Part shown: one piece after another, positions 1 through 9,085 of the stretch | Numbering within the stretch: position 1 is the stretch's first letter | Layout of the letters: every line of letters starts with the position of its first letter | Assembly: GCA_000746585.2 (NCBI GenBank) | Contig: CP009217.2 | Coordinates: forward strand, 1,616,662-1,680,661 | DNA from: Rickettsiales bacterium Ac37b | Lineage (GTDB): Bacteria; Pseudomonadota; Alphaproteobacteria; Rickettsiales; Arcanibacteraceae | DNA: 64,000 bases | Direction of reading: 5' to 3' | The notes under the pieces: model-generated | Database searches by the model: none | Seen by the model: the letters and a program-made list of their open reading frames with translations, nothing else | What the model was told of the DNA's origin: nothing | Position numbers and translations under genes: made by a program

Positions 1-91
1 GTAATAGATTGATGGTAGGAAAGCCTATTTTACGTCCCAGCTGATTACCTTTAAAAGATTTACCTTTAATCAAGATTTTTTTAGATATCAT
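1..91 (-). CDS. ribF: Riboflavin kinase, stand-alone type (partial, 5' end only)
   Basis: Only the first 30 codons are in the window; the gene runs off the left edge. The protein begins MISKKILIKGKSFKGNQLGR and continues IGFPTINL, the flavokinase signature (G-x-x-x-GFPTxNL) that binds the nucleotide. In ordinary bifunctional RibF this motif lies near residue 190, after an FAD-synthetase domain. Here it starts near residue 19, so the gene encodes the kinase domain alone. The ATG lies 4 nt after the ribH stop, so it is the fifth gene of the riboflavin operon and would convert riboflavin to FMN, the ligand of the operon's own riboswitch. What follows the motif is not visible, and a truncated RibF cannot be excluded. 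Confidence 0.7.
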   Translation of the reverse strand, partial: MISKKILIKGKSFKGNQLGRKIGFPTINLL

Positions 92-95
92 AATT

Positions 96-536
96 TTACG
101 GCATATCTTTGATTTTATGTATCACATTAATCATTTCTAATGCTGTTTTTGCTAACTCCACACCTTTATTTTTTTTCCCTCGAACTCGTGCTAAAGCTTG
201 CTCGATATTATAGGTAGTTAAAATGCCAAAGATAATAGGGATTGTATATTCTAAGGCAAGCTTTTGACATCCATAACTGACCTGCGAACATACATATTCA
301 AAATGGCTTGTTTCGCCCTTTATTACAACGCCAAGACATATGATAGCTTGGTATTGTTTTGTTAAAGCTAAGTATTTAGCGGTAATTGGAATTTCTATAG
401 CTCCTGGAACCCATATAGTATTTATTTGATTATCTTTGAGATCTAAAGATTTCAAGGTTTTGACTGTAGATTGATATAGTTTTCTTGTTATAGTTAAATT
501 AAATTTACTTACTATTATTGCAATTTTAATACTCAT
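96..536 (-). CDS. ribH: 6,7-dimethyl-8-ribityllumazine synthase
   Basis: Condenses 5-amino-6-ribitylaminouracil with 3,4-dihydroxy-2-butanone 4-phosphate, the penultimate step of riboflavin synthesis. The 146-residue length is normal. Visible family features are the WVPGAIEIP segment near residue 42, the CLGVVIKGETSHFEY substrate loop near residues 68-82, and IIFGILTTYNIEQALAR near 100-117. These match the usual GAxEIP, GxVIxGxTxHF and PVxFGVLTxxxxxQAxxR motifs. It overlaps the end of ribBA by 11 nt, so the two are probably translationally coupled. It belongs to the riboswitch-led operon ribD-ribE-ribBA-ribH-ribF. Confidence 0.93.
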   Translation of the reverse strand: MSIKIAIIVSKFNLTITRKLYQSTVKTLKSLDLKDNQINTIWVPGAIEIPITAKYLALTKQYQAIICLGVVIKGETSHFEYVCSQVSYGCQKLALEYTIPIIFGILTTYNIEQALARVRGKKNKGVELAKTALEMINVIHKIKDMP

Positions 537-1746
537 CTTCTAATACCATTAAATGATTAAGTTGATTGATTTTGGTTGATAAGTAGTGCCTATTATAAGG
601 GTTGATTGTAGAAGAAAGGGGGACCCGGACCAAATTATTATTTTTCCATATTTGGCTACAGGAGTTTAATTTTTCAGGATTATTAGTCATTAGTCGGAGA
701 GATTTTATCTTTAAATATTTTAAGATATTTTGAGCAGCACTATAATCGCGGTTATCTACAGGGCAATCTATGGCCTGGTTAGCAGTGACAGTATTAAAAC
801 CATGTTGTTGTAAAGCATAAGTTCGTAGTTTATTGATTAATCCTATACCTCTGCCTTCTTGGCGCAAATATATTATTATCCCACTATCTTCTTTTTGAAT
901 TTGAGCTAAAGAAAAATGTAGTTGTGAAGAGCAGTCACATCTTAAAGATTTAAAAACATCTCCTGTGAGGCATTCAGAATGAATGCGTACCAGAGGAAAT
1001 TTTGTTTTATGTATATTTTTCATTAATATACAATGTTCTTTATCATCATCTATTGTTGTAAATGAAAAAGACTGAAATATCCCATAGGTAGTAGGTAAAT
1101 TAATAGTTGGAGAAATAGACGAAATGCCGTAACCACGAAGCTCTTTTTGTCTTACATTAACAATTTCTTCTATTGCAATGATTGGTAAATCAAAATTTGC
1201 TGCAAATTCCTGAAGTTTTTTACCCCTTAGCATATTGCCATCTTGGCCCATTATTTCACATATAACTGCTGAAGGATTAAGCCCAGCCATTATAGCTAAA
1301 TCTATACTTGCTTCTGTGTGGCCGCGCCTTTCGAGAACTCCCCCCTCTTGAGCTTGCAAGGGGAAAATATGACCAGGCATTATAATATCACCTGCTGTAC
1401 TATTATCATCTATGGCAATTTGTATGGTCTTGGCTCGGTCAGCAGCTGAAATACCTGTGGTTATGCCTTGAGCCGCATCGATACTGATGGTAAAGGCAGT
1501 TTTTTTTTGATCTTTGTTCTTTGTTATAGGCACCATCAGAGGTATACCAAGAGCGGTTAGCTTGGCTTGAGTCATAGATAAACATATTAAGCCTCCACCA
1601 TTATGAGCCATAGAGGTTATGGATTCAGGAGTAATTTTTTCAGCTGCAACTACTAAATCTCCTTCATTTTCTCTTTTCTCATCATCGGTAATAATAATCA
1701 TTTGCCCTTTAGACAAGCTATTGAGTGCATGTTCTATTTTATCCAT
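526..1746 (-). CDS. ribBA: Bifunctional DHBP synthase / GTP cyclohydrolase II
   Basis: Supplies both precursors of lumazine: the RibB half makes dihydroxybutanone phosphate from ribulose 5-phosphate, and the RibA half opens GTP. Residues about 1-200 are the DHBP synthase, with the acidic loop DDEKRENEGDL near residue 21 and GHTEASIDLAIMAG near 142. Residues about 205-400 are the cyclohydrolase, with VRIHSECLTGDVFKSLRCDC (zinc cysteines) and YLRQEGRGIGLINKLRTYAL. Both halves look catalytically intact. The start overlaps the ribE stop by 8 nt and the end overlaps ribH. The 406-residue length is typical of the fused enzyme. Confidence 0.93.
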   Translation of the reverse strand: MDKIEHALNSLSKGQMIIITDDEKRENEGDLVVAAEKITPESITSMAHNGGGLICLSMTQAKLTALGIPLMVPITKNKDQKKTAFTISIDAAQGITTGISAADRAKTIQIAIDDNSTAGDIIMPGHIFPLQAQEGGVLERRGHTEASIDLAIMAGLNPSAVICEIMGQDGNMLRGKKLQEFAANFDLPIIAIEEIVNVRQKELRGYGISSISPTINLPTTYGIFQSFSFTTIDDDKEHCILMKNIHKTKFPLVRIHSECLTGDVFKSLRCDCSSQLHFSLAQIQKEDSGIIIYLRQEGRGIGLINKLRTYALQQHGFNTVTANQAIDCPVDNRDYSAAQNILKYLKIKSLRLMTNNPEKLNSCSQIWKNNNLVRVPLSSTINPYNRHYLSTKINQLNHLMVLEDEY

Positions 1747-2347
1747 TCTGTGTACCTATTTTAATATGGTTAATAAATTTCTCAATATATTTGCCAATAA
1801 TATCAATCTCTAAATTCACTAACGTACCTAAAGTGTATAAATTAACAATAGTATGAGAAATAGTATAAGGTATGAAAGCAACTGAAAATAAACTGTCAGT
1901 TATATCTATAACGGTAATGCTCATGCCATCTATAGTAATATAACCTTTATGTATTATGTAAGGAGTAAGTTCTTTTGGGTAGTTAAAATATACTAGCTTA
2001 GAATCTCCCATTTGCTTAATAGAGGTAATTTTTGCTACATTAGTTATATGCCCTTGGACAAAATGCCCACCTATACGCTGATTCAAGGTAATCGATTGCT
2101 CTAAATTCACTAGAGAATTAATATTTAAATATTTCAAGTTAGTTTTATCAATCGTTTCCTTAATAATTTGTACGCTAAAAGAATTCTGATCTATATTAAT
2201 CACAGTTAGGCAGCATCCATTCACTGCTATACTATCACCCCTTTTAAGTTCTTGGCTTAAGGTTGAAGATATTGACATGGTAATATCAGTATTATTTTTT
2301 ATTATGTTAGTAATGAGTCCAGTAGCTTCAACAATCCCTGAAAACAT
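1739..2347 (-). CDS. ribE: Riboflavin synthase alpha subunit
   Basis: Dismutates two lumazine molecules into riboflavin. The 202-residue protein begins with the diagnostic MFSGIVEATG. It shows the two internal lumazine-binding repeats of the family: the first contains GDSIAVNGCCLTV near residue 37, the second GYITIDGMSITVID near residue 135. RIGGHFVQGHI lies at the join between them. It starts 9 nt after ribD, within the riboflavin operon. Length and repeats are normal and nothing suggests decay. Confidence 0.92.
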   Translation of the reverse strand: MFSGIVEATGLITNIIKNNTDITMSISSTLSQELKRGDSIAVNGCCLTVINIDQNSFSVQIIKETIDKTNLKYLNINSLVNLEQSITLNQRIGGHFVQGHITNVAKITSIKQMGDSKLVYFNYPKELTPYIIHKGYITIDGMSITVIDITDSLFSVAFIPYTISHTIVNLYTLGTLVNLEIDIIGKYIEKFINHIKIGTQNG

Positions 2348-2356
2348 AAATTACTC

Positions 2357-3457
2357 CTATTGATTGGTAAATTCAGCAGTTAAAAGCAAATCGTTTTTGA
2401 TTTGTTTGATGGAAGTAAAATTGAAATCTATAGAAGATTCCAAAATGAATTTATTATTTATAAAATTAAGAGCATGTGGATGGTTGATAATTTTAGGTGT
2501 TACATATATTAATGCCTCATTCGCTAATCCTGCATTAATAAAGCTAGTATGTACTTCTGCGCCTCCTTCGACTAGTAGGCTCGATATTTTTAAAGCACCT
2601 AATTGATCAAGTAAATTTGGTAATGAGATTTGGTTTAAATGGTTTGTTTCTGCAATTAGGGTTTCAATATTATTTTGTGTTAGGGATTTTAAGTAATTTT
2701 GATTACATAAATTAGTTGTAACTAAAATAGTTTTTCCTGGCAATGCTGGATCAAAAATATTTAAACTAAGAGGTAGTTTACCTTTAGTATCTAAAATTAT
2801 CCTAGTTGGATGTCTATCTATAGGTTCTTTATTACGATAGGTAAGTTTAGGATTATCAATTAAAGCAGTGTTTGAACCTATTAATATTGCATCACAGCTT
2901 TTGCGTATATTATGTGTATGTTCGCGGGCTTTGGAGCAGCTTATCCATTTTTCTTCACCATAGCCTGTGGTGATTTTGCCGTTTAATGACATCGCCCATT
3001 TACATATAATATAAGGTCTCTTTTGAGTTATATAATGAAGATATATTTTATTAAGTTTAGTTGCCTCTTCTGAGCATAAACCTACCTCTATTTCAATCCC
3101 TGCTTGCGTTAATAGATCAAGTCCTTTACCTGCTACTAACGGGTTGGGATCTTTAATTGCTACATATACCTTTTTAATTGCTGCCTTGATAATGGAGTGA
3201 GTACAGGGAGGTGTGAGGCCAAAATAGTTACATGGTTCTAAATTAATATACATTGTTGCACCTTTGGCTAGATGTCCAGCTTGCCTTAATGCAATGATTT
3301 CAGCATGATCTTCGCCAGAAAATTTATGCCATCCCTCTCCAACTATTTGACCATGATTTTCAATAATACATCCAACCATAGGATTTGGAGAAGTTGTAAT
3401 GTTACCATATCTAGCTAATTTTAAAGCTTGTAACATTTTTTTTCTATGATGAGTCAT
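2357..3457 (-). CDS. ribD: Diaminohydroxyphosphoribosylaminopyrimidine deaminase / reductase
   Basis: Carries out the deamination and side-chain reduction of the pyrimidine intermediate of riboflavin synthesis. Residues about 1-145 are a zinc deaminase with HAEIIALRQAG (zinc His and catalytic Glu) near residue 51 and the PC..C ligands in LEPCNYFGLTPPCTHS near 72-88. The C-terminal half is the reductase, beginning RPYIICKWAMSLNGKI and containing LLVEGGAEVHTSF. At 366 residues it is full length. It is the first gene of the operon and lies 264 nt downstream of the FMN riboswitch, so flavin level is expected to control the whole pathway here. Confidence 0.93.
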   Translation of the reverse strand: MTHHRKKMLQALKLARYGNITTSPNPMVGCIIENHGQIVGEGWHKFSGEDHAEIIALRQAGHLAKGATMYINLEPCNYFGLTPPCTHSIIKAAIKKVYVAIKDPNPLVAGKGLDLLTQAGIEIEVGLCSEEATKLNKIYLHYITQKRPYIICKWAMSLNGKITTGYGEEKWISCSKAREHTHNIRKSCDAILIGSNTALIDNPKLTYRNKEPIDRHPTRIILDTKGKLPLSLNIFDPALPGKTILVTTNLCNQNYLKSLTQNNIETLIAETNHLNQISLPNLLDQLGALKISSLLVEGGAEVHTSFINAGLANEALIYVTPKIINHPHALNFINNKFILESSIDFNFTSIKQIKNDLLLTAEFTNQ

Positions 3458-3720
3458 GTTGTTCCTGTAAGAAAATTATTTAATTACATTCTCAAGGACA
3501 AGGAAAAATATATAGAGGAATATTATCGGTTTATGTAAAAGTAATATACTTAATAAATGTGTAATAATAACATTATAATTTGAGCTAACGATATAGCTTG
3601 GTATTTATGTATGATATAATTCTATTAGAATATATTACCTGCGCTCAAATTGAATTTAAATCACAAAAATTATTAATATGGTTACTATTTTTATATTAAA
3701 AACATTCTTTTATTATTATT
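3458..3720 (-). promoter_or_regulatory. Leader between FMN riboswitch and ribD (possible expression platform)
   Basis: This 263-nt untranslated stretch separates the aptamer from ribD. It holds an inverted repeat AATTTGAGC (3577-3585) / GCTCAAATT (3643-3651) and, inside its loop, a short hairpin ATTCTA-T-TAGAAT (3619-3631). No GC-rich stem followed by a clean T-run is seen, so the switching mechanism (termination, occlusion or RNA processing) is not evident. It is unusually long for an expression platform. No open reading frame is supported. Confidence 0.4.
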
Positions 3721-3873
3721 CTCTTCTTCCATCCGGACTATGACCGTCGGCTCTGGCTTAGACCAGATCTGCTATACTAAGAAACCCTAGTAAAGCTCGC
3801 GGGCTCTTTACAAGTAAGTTTATTAAACAACTGTAAAATACCGCCGGTAGAGAATTGTACTCTGCCCTGAAGA
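3721..3873 (-). ncRNA. FMN riboswitch (RFN element)
   Basis: Read on the minus strand, the element begins CTTCAGGGCAGAG and has the ACCGGCGG core, the AGCCCGCGAGC arm, GCCGACGGTCATAG and the closing TCCGGATGGAAGAAG. These are the conserved blocks of the RFN aptamer in the right order. The P2 stem reads GAG..CTC rather than the usual GGG..CCC, which keeps pairing. Binding of FMN is known to repress flavin synthesis or transport genes. Here it heads ribD-ribE-ribBA-ribH-ribF. Confidence 0.95.
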
Positions 3874-3882
3874 TAATGTTAC

Positions 3883-3911
3883 ATTGTATAACAAAAAATA
3901 TTAAATATCAA
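3883..3911 (-). promoter_or_regulatory. Sigma-70-type promoter of the riboflavin operon
   Basis: On the minus strand TTGATA (3911-3906) and TACAAT (3888-3883) are separated by exactly 17 nt, each one mismatch from consensus. Transcription would start near 3875, a couple of bases before the aptamer, as expected for a riboswitch leader. Confidence 0.7.
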
Positions 3912-3994
3912 GTGTAATATGTGATAAAAATAATTTACTATATTCGTATTTGAGAAAAACTATACAACTAGGGTATATTAATTAATTATATAAA

Positions 3995-6064
3995 TTAATG
4001 TCTCATGCTAGCTAAAAAATCTATAATTTCAGTTTTTAATTGGGCAGATTGATTTATTAAATCTTGTAAAACTTCTAATAATTCTTTAGAACAATGATTA
4101 GTATCATTAGCAGTATTATTTAAGACTTCTATATTATTCCCTAGTTTTTGTACATCACCAGAAGCAAGTTGCATAATATGTGCAATATCAGTTGTCGCAG
4201 AATTTTGATGATCTAGATTATCAGTGAGGCTAGCATATACTTGTTTTATGTCATTGATGGCATTTGATATATATTCCAAAGTATTAATTACTTCAGTACT
4301 AATAAGTTGAATTTCTCTAATATAACCTGCAATTTCATCGGTAGATTGAGAGGCTTGTTTTGCAAGATTTTTGACTTCTGATGCTACAACAGCAAAACCT
4401 TTACCACTTTTACCAGCCTTAGCTGACTCAATGGTAGCATTAAGAGCTAACAAATTTATTTTATGAGTAATACTATATATAATATTGACTACATTACCAA
4501 TTTTTCTACCATTTTCTTCCAATTTTTTAATAATATTATCTGCTTCATTTGAGCTTTTTACTGCAGTATGAACCGTTGTATTAGAACTACCAATATGATT
4601 TGACATTTCTGAAATTAAGGAAATTAAATAATCAGTAGAAGATTCTACTATTGAAACATTTTGTATTACAGTCTTCGAGATATGATCTACTTCATTTGCA
4701 TTTTGACTAGAAATATTGGCTGAATTAGAAACAGTATTAACTTTTTCTATAAGTTTTGAAATAGCAAAACTAAATATTTCTAAAATCTTTGATACTCTAT
4801 GATCAAAATTATTAATTTGTTCTTTAAGTAGTTGATTACGTTTTTCTTTTTCTACACTCTCCTTATATTGAGTAGAGGCCATTTGTTCAACTTTAATAGC
4901 AGTTTGTTTAAATAATTCTAAAGCTCTTGCCATGTCTCCAATTTCATTATATTTGTTTTGGTAGGGAACATAGGTGTTTAAGTTATTATCAGCTAAATTT
5001 AACATTACATGATGTAAATTACTCATAGGTTTAATAATATTATATTTAATTACTTGGTAACTAATTATACCAAAAATAAGTATAGCTATATTGCTAAATA
5101 ATATTCTGAAAAAGATTTGTTTTCTTGATTTGAGCTTATTTGATAGTAGTTCTTGTAAAGCAGATATACTAGCTATATATAAGTTATATGAGGCTTGCTT
5201 AACATCATAATATGACATTAAAAATACTTCAGCTTTTATATTACTTGTATCAGTTAAACTTTGGTTAGTATATTTAAGAAAAACACTTAATGCATTATGA
5301 TATTTTATCATATCCTTAGAAAGATTATCTCTTACTTCGGGGGACAAATCATTATACATTACTGTATTTAATTCTTTATATACCTTATGACTGAGCTTTT
5401 CCAAAAAATTGGTGTTAATAATAAGTTTTTGTTTATGTGCGCTATCTAAAGGTGTCTTTTGTATATATAGAGGATACATATTATGGGTGATAAGAGTAGA
5501 TAATTCAAAATTGTAGGGTATAGTATATAAAATTGCATAGCTTAAATAGTATAAATTTATTTCAGTATTTAAAGTTAACTTTGAAGAAAGACCTACGTAA
5601 TTTATTGCTTCTTTAATTTCTTTTAATAAAGGAATATAAAGCTTTTCATAATCATTAATGTTATCGAATTTATCATTTATTATCTTATGCCATTGTTCTT
5701 TTACTGTATCGCCAAGTTTGGGTGTGGAAGGGTTTAACTTTGCATATTCATTAAATAAAGCAGAAATTTTTGTTTCGATTTCAGATGTTTTCTGGTCTAA
5801 TTCCTCTTTTGTATCTTGCGTACCATAATCATATTGGAGTTTTAAGATAGAATGTTCAGTTAAATCAATTAATAGTTGCAGTAACCTATGATTGGTACCT
5901 AATCCTTGTAATTCTTCATTAAAAAGTTTTAGTTCTTCATTAGTATGTTTAAGTAAAAAATATGTAGATAATGTAATAACAATAATAAACAAAATTATAT
6001 TGACAGTTAATTGTTTAGAGATGGTTACGGAAAACTTTGACTGCCTTATCTTATTATTTGTCAC
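3995..6064 (-). CDS. Methyl-accepting chemotaxis protein
   Basis: A transmembrane chemoreceptor of 689 residues that would signal to CheA/CheW. TM1 lies at about 21-38 and TM2 near 318-340. Between them is a roughly 280-residue helical extracytoplasmic region without a recognised sensor family. A HAMP-like linker follows at about 340-395, including [15 protein letters not shown]. The signalling hairpin tip at about 538-578 contains [20 protein letters not shown] and [18 protein letters not shown], very close to the family tip. The start is GTG with no clear Shine-Dalgarno. It follows the quinone oxidoreductase gene by 26 nt on the same strand. No che gene is in the window; the flagellar genes about 38 kb away suggest it serves motility. 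Confidence 0.9.
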   Translation of the reverse strand: MTNNKIRQSKFSVTISKQLTVNIILFIIVITLSTYFLLKHTNEELKLFNEELQGLGTNHRLLQLLIDLTEHSILKLQYDYGTQDTKEELDQKTSEIETKISALFNEYAKLNPSTPKLGDTVKEQWHKIINDKFDNINDYEKLYIPLLKEIKEAINYVGLSSKLTLNTEINLYYLSYAILYTIPYNFELSTLITHNMYPLYIQKTPLDSAHKQKLIINTNFLEKLSHKVYKELNTVMYNDLSPEVRDNLSKDMIKYHNALSVFLKYTNQSLTDTSNIKAEVFLMSYYDVKQASYNLYIASISALQELLSNKLKSRKQIFFRILFSNIAILIFGIISYQVIKYNIIKPMSNLHHVMLNLADNNLNTYVPYQNKYNEIGDMARALELFKQTAIKVEQMASTQYKESVEKEKRNQLLKEQINNFDHRVSKILEIFSFAISKLIEKVNTVSNSANISSQNANEVDHISKTVIQNVSIVESSTDYLISLISEMSNHIGSSNTTVHTAVKSSNEADNIIKKLEENGRKIGNVVNIIYSITHKINLLALNATIESAKAGKSGKGFAVVASEVKNLAKQASQSTDEIAGYIREIQLISTEVINTLEYISNAINDIKQVYASLTDNLDHQNSATTDIAHIMQLASGDVQKLGNNIEVLNNTANDTNHCSKELLEVLQDLINQSAQLKTEIIDFLASMRH

Positions 6065-6090
6065 TGTTTAAGTCTCATATCAAATTATAC

Positions 6091-7062
6091 TTATACTATA
6101 AGCACAGAAGAACCTTGAGTTTTTCGTTCTTCTAAATCTTGATGAGCTTGTATAACGTTATCAAAGTTATATTTGTTTATATTACAAGCCAATATATTTC
6201 TTTTTAATAATTCAAAAATTTCATTTGCACTTAATATTAGCTCCATTCTATCAGATTTATAGTTAAAAAGTGAAGGTCTTGTAATAAAAAGAGATTTTGG
6301 GCTTAACACAGACAAATCTATAGGATCTGGCATACCTGAGGACTGTCCAAAGCTCACAAGTAGGCCGAAATTGCTTAAACATTCTATAGATTTAAGCAAG
6401 GTATTTTTACCTATAGAATCATAAACTACGGCTACTCCTTGCCCTTCTGTAATATTATTAACTTCTTTAGCAAAATCAGTAGTATTGTAATTAATTACAT
6501 GGTGGCACCCATTTTTTAGGGCTGTTTCTACTTTTTCTTCAGAGCCAACTGTGCCTATTACTGTAGCACGTAAGAATCGCGCCCAACTACATAATAATTG
6601 GCCAACCCCTCCGGCAGCTGCATGGATTAAGATTTTATCGTCAGGTTTTACAAAAAATGTTCTGCGCAATAGATAGTGGGCAGTAAGTCCTTTAAATAAT
6701 GTGGAAGAAGCTTGTTCGTCGGATATACCTTCAGGAACTGCAATTAAATATTGAGGATCTATAATACGAGTATCACAATAAGATCCCATTGGTGCAGTCG
6801 CATATGCATAGCGCTCTCCTATTGTTATACCTTCTACGCCTTCTCCTATTTCTTCTACATAACCGCATGCTTCAAAACCTAAGATAGCAGGTAGCTTAGG
6901 TAGAGAATAAGAACCATTCCGATAATATACATCAATAAAGTTTATACCTATAGCAGTATGTTTTATGAGAACCATACCCTTTGGAGGCTTAGTATCCTTG
7001 ATTGTTTTGAATTTTAAAACACTAGGAGAACCTGTATTTTCAATTATAATAGCTTTTGCCAT
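6091..7062 (-). CDS. qor: NAD(P)H:quinone oxidoreductase, zeta-crystallin type
   Basis: A medium-chain dehydrogenase/reductase of 323 residues without zinc ligands. The N-terminal GroES-like fold carries the family segment INFIDVYYRNGSY (near 40-52) and PAILGFEACG. The Rossmann domain carries the NADPH motif HAAAGGVGQLL at about 147-157. Such enzymes reduce quinones by one electron and protect against redox stress. It is transcribed away from ccmD, and a small palindrome lies between them. Family assignment is firm; the true substrate is not visible. Confidence 0.88.
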   Translation of the reverse strand: MAKAIIIENTGSPSVLKFKTIKDTKPPKGMVLIKHTAIGINFIDVYYRNGSYSLPKLPAILGFEACGYVEEIGEGVEGITIGERYAYATAPMGSYCDTRIIDPQYLIAVPEGISDEQASSTLFKGLTAHYLLRRTFFVKPDDKILIHAAAGGVGQLLCSWARFLRATVIGTVGSEEKVETALKNGCHHVINYNTTDFAKEVNNITEGQGVAVVYDSIGKNTLLKSIECLSNFGLLVSFGQSSGMPDPIDLSVLSPKSLFITRPSLFNYKSDRMELILSANEIFELLKRNILACNINKYNFDNVIQAHQDLEERKTQGSSVLIV

Positions 7063-7097
7063 AAATATTACATTGTTATATATAATAAGTTATTATA

Positions 7098-7119
7098 TGA
7101 ATATAGTCTATTATATTCA
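7098..7119. repeat. Small palindrome between divergent qor and ccmD
   Basis: TGAATATA (7098-7105) and TATATTCA (7112-7119) form a perfect 8-bp inverted repeat with a 6-nt spacer, in the 114-bp gap between two divergent genes. It may be an operator, but in AT-rich DNA it may also be chance. Confidence 0.3.
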
Positions 7120-7176
7120 TAAGAATATTAATACAATCTTTACCTTAAAATATTGTTAACAGTTGTCTAATTTATT

Positions 7177-7335
7177 ATGAGTGAGTATTTTTATTACATA
7201 CTAAGTGCCTATCTATTATGGTTTATTATAATGGCTTCATTAGGAATAACAGCATGGAAAGAGTTAGAAAATAAGGAAAAAGAGTTTAATAAGGTTATCT
7301 TGTTAAAAAAAGCTGGTTCAAAGAATAGGCAGTAA
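7177..7335 (+). CDS. ccmD: Heme exporter protein D, CcmD-like
   Basis: A 52-residue protein beginning MSEYFYYILSAYLLWFIIMA, with one membrane helix at about residues 5-25 and a charged cytoplasmic tail rich in Lys and Glu. This is the architecture and opening motif of CcmD, which helps release holo-CcmE from the CcmABC heme exporter in cytochrome c maturation. It ends 4 nt before ccmE, its usual partner, which supports the call. The gene is short, so similarity alone would be weak. Confidence 0.8.
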   Translation: MSEYFYYILSAYLLWFIIMASLGITAWKELENKEKEFNKVILLKKAGSKNRQ

Positions 7336-7339
7336 ATGT

Positions 7340-7759
7340 ATGAATTATATAAAACAGCGTATTTTTACTATTGGTGTCTCTATTTTATCAATTATTCTAG
7401 GAGTTGCTATAATATTATTTCAGTTAAAAGATAATATTACTTTTTTCTTTACCCCTAGTGAGATAAAAAATTATGAATCGGTAGAGAATAAAGTAATAAG
7501 GCTGGGAGGGCTAGTAGTTGAGGGTAGTATTAAACATTATAACGGTAGCACCGAACATATATTTACTATTACTGATAATAAAAAAAATGTGATAGTACAT
7601 TATAAAGGTATATTACCTAAATTATTTAGGGTAGGGCAGGGAATAGTTGCCAAGGGCAAATTACAAGTAAATGGTATATTTGAAGCAAGTGAATTATTAA
7701 CAAAGCATGATGAAAATTATGTTCCTAAGGAGTTAGGTAAATTACAAGATATTAAGTAA
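7340..7759 (+). CDS. ccmE: Cytochrome c-type biogenesis protein CcmE (heme chaperone)
   Basis: A periplasmic heme chaperone of 139 residues, anchored by one N-terminal helix at about 9-28. The heme-attachment motif KHDENY is intact, with His123 as the covalent heme ligand and Tyr127 as the axial ligand. The OB-fold segment VRLGG-like (VIRLGGLVVEGSI) and KGILPKLFRVGQGIVAKG match the family. It follows ccmD by 4 nt. No other ccm gene is present, so the rest of the system I apparatus must lie elsewhere, as is common in Rickettsiales. Confidence 0.92.
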   Translation: MNYIKQRIFTIGVSILSIILGVAIILFQLKDNITFFFTPSEIKNYESVENKVIRLGGLVVEGSIKHYNGSTEHIFTITDNKKNVIVHYKGILPKLFRVGQGIVAKGKLQVNGIFEASELLTKHDENYVPKELGKLQDIK

Positions 7760-7880
7760 ATTATATATGGGACCATTAACAATATATAGCCTTATACTAA
7801 TATATGTTATAATTATTCTTTGTTGAGTATTTTACATTTTTAATGTAGTTTAAAAAATTTAATCTTAATGAGTAATAATA

Positions 7881-8822
7881 ATGTTGCCAAATCAAATGGC
7901 TTTAACCAATGATAAACTATACCCAAATTCTGCATATTTATCTAGTACTGAGCATAAAGTTGAGTCCCAGGTTAGGGATTATTTTGTTTTACTAAAACCA
8001 CGTGTAATGTCCTTAGTAGTTTTTACTGGAGCTGCAGGTTTATTTTTAGCTCCTGGTAGTATACATCCATTAATAGCATTAGTTACAATTTTATGTATAG
8101 CTCTTGGATCTGGGGCTGCCGGAGCTATTAATATGTGGTATGACCGTGATATAGATATGATTATGGAGCGCACGAAGAATCGGCCAATACCACGTGGTAT
8201 TATACATCCTGATGATGCATTACAGTTTGGTATATTATTAGCTGCATTCTCTATCTTAATAATGGCTATTGCAGTAAATTTATTATCAGCCTTTTTATTA
8301 ACGATAGCGATTTTATTTTATGTTTTAGTATATACTATGTATTTAAAACGTCGCACAGTACAAAATATTGTAATTGGCGGTGCAGCAGGTGCTATTCCAC
8401 CAATGATTGGATGGGCAGCGGTGACTAGTAATGTATCTGTAGAGTCATTTATATTATTTATGATTATATTTTTTTGGACTCCACCTCATTTCTGGTCTTT
8501 AGCATTATATAAAGCAGACGATTATAAAAAAGCAAAAGTGCCGATGTTGCCAGTCACGCATGGAGAATTAATCACTAAAAGACAAATTATAATATATACA
8601 GTTATATTAAGTATAGCATCTTTATTACCTGCTATATGGTTTACTCATTTCACATATTTAATAGTAGCTATATTGCTTAATATACTATTTTTATATTATG
8701 TAGTTATGTCATATAGTGATAATAGTTATTATTATGCTAAAAAAACTTTTGGATTTTCAATATTATACTTATTTATGATATTTTTTACAATGATAATAGA
8801 AGGCGTGTATTATCAGTACTAA
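7881..8822 (+). CDS. ctaB: Protoheme IX farnesyltransferase (heme O synthase)
   Basis: A UbiA-family membrane enzyme that adds a farnesyl group to heme B for the terminal oxidase. The 313 residues form about eight to nine membrane helices. The polyprenyl-diphosphate-binding motif is NMWYDRDIDMIMERTKNRP near residues 84-102, and the second conserved loop, YLKRRTVQNIVIGG, lies near 153-166. The next two genes, coxF and ctaG, also assemble cytochrome oxidase, so this is a cytochrome oxidase assembly cluster. The Shine-Dalgarno is weak. Confidence 0.93.
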   Translation: MLPNQMALTNDKLYPNSAYLSSTEHKVESQVRDYFVLLKPRVMSLVVFTGAAGLFLAPGSIHPLIALVTILCIALGSGAAGAINMWYDRDIDMIMERTKNRPIPRGIIHPDDALQFGILLAAFSILIMAIAVNLLSAFLLTIAILFYVLVYTMYLKRRTVQNIVIGGAAGAIPPMIGWAAVTSNVSVESFILFMIIFFWTPPHFWSLALYKADDYKKAKVPMLPVTHGELITKRQIIIYTVILSIASLLPAIWFTHFTYLIVAILLNILFLYYVVMSYSDNSYYYAKKTFGFSILYLFMIFFTMIIEGVYYQY

Positions 8823-8838
8823 CCTATAGAAAATTAAC

Positions 8839-8904
8839 TTGTTATTTAGGCTAGAAGAGATGAGGTGAATTGTACAAATAGTACATAAGACAAGGAACGA
8901 CAAC
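8839..8904 (+). repeat. Dispersed intergenic repeat, family R1, copy 1
   Basis: This stretch runs from TTGTTATTTAGGCTAGAA to GGAACGACAAC. It matches the reverse complement of 9831-9895 in TTG.TATTTAG.CTAGAA, the GAG.TGAA.TGTACAAA core and GGA.CGACAAC. The two copies lie inverted on either side of coxF-ctaG. Confidence 0.65.
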
Positions 8905-8963
8905 TTACCAACTAACAAGCTAAAAAGCTATATTTACCAATTAATGATAAGGGAATATAAAAA

Positions 8964-9083
8964 ATGCCAATCAATAATTTACATAAGCAAAAGAAATATA
9001 AAAATTGTGTTACGTTAGCTATATTATTGTGCCTGATAATACTATTATTCTATATTTCTATAATTAAATTTAGTATTACCTAA
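8964..9083 (+). CDS. coxF: CoxF-like small cytochrome oxidase assembly protein
   Basis: A 39-residue protein: a basic N-terminus (HKQKKYKN), one membrane helix (VTLAILLCLIILLFYISII) and a short tail. Small CoxF/CtaF proteins of alphaproteobacteria have this size and the pattern K-N-x-x-V-x-L-A then I-x-K. They sit exactly between ctaB and ctaG, as here. It ends 2 nt before ctaG. The biochemical role is not well defined. Position and architecture carry the call more than sequence identity. Confidence 0.7.
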   Translation: MPINNLHKQKKYKNCVTLAILLCLIILLFYISIIKFSIT

Positions 9084-9085
9084 TT

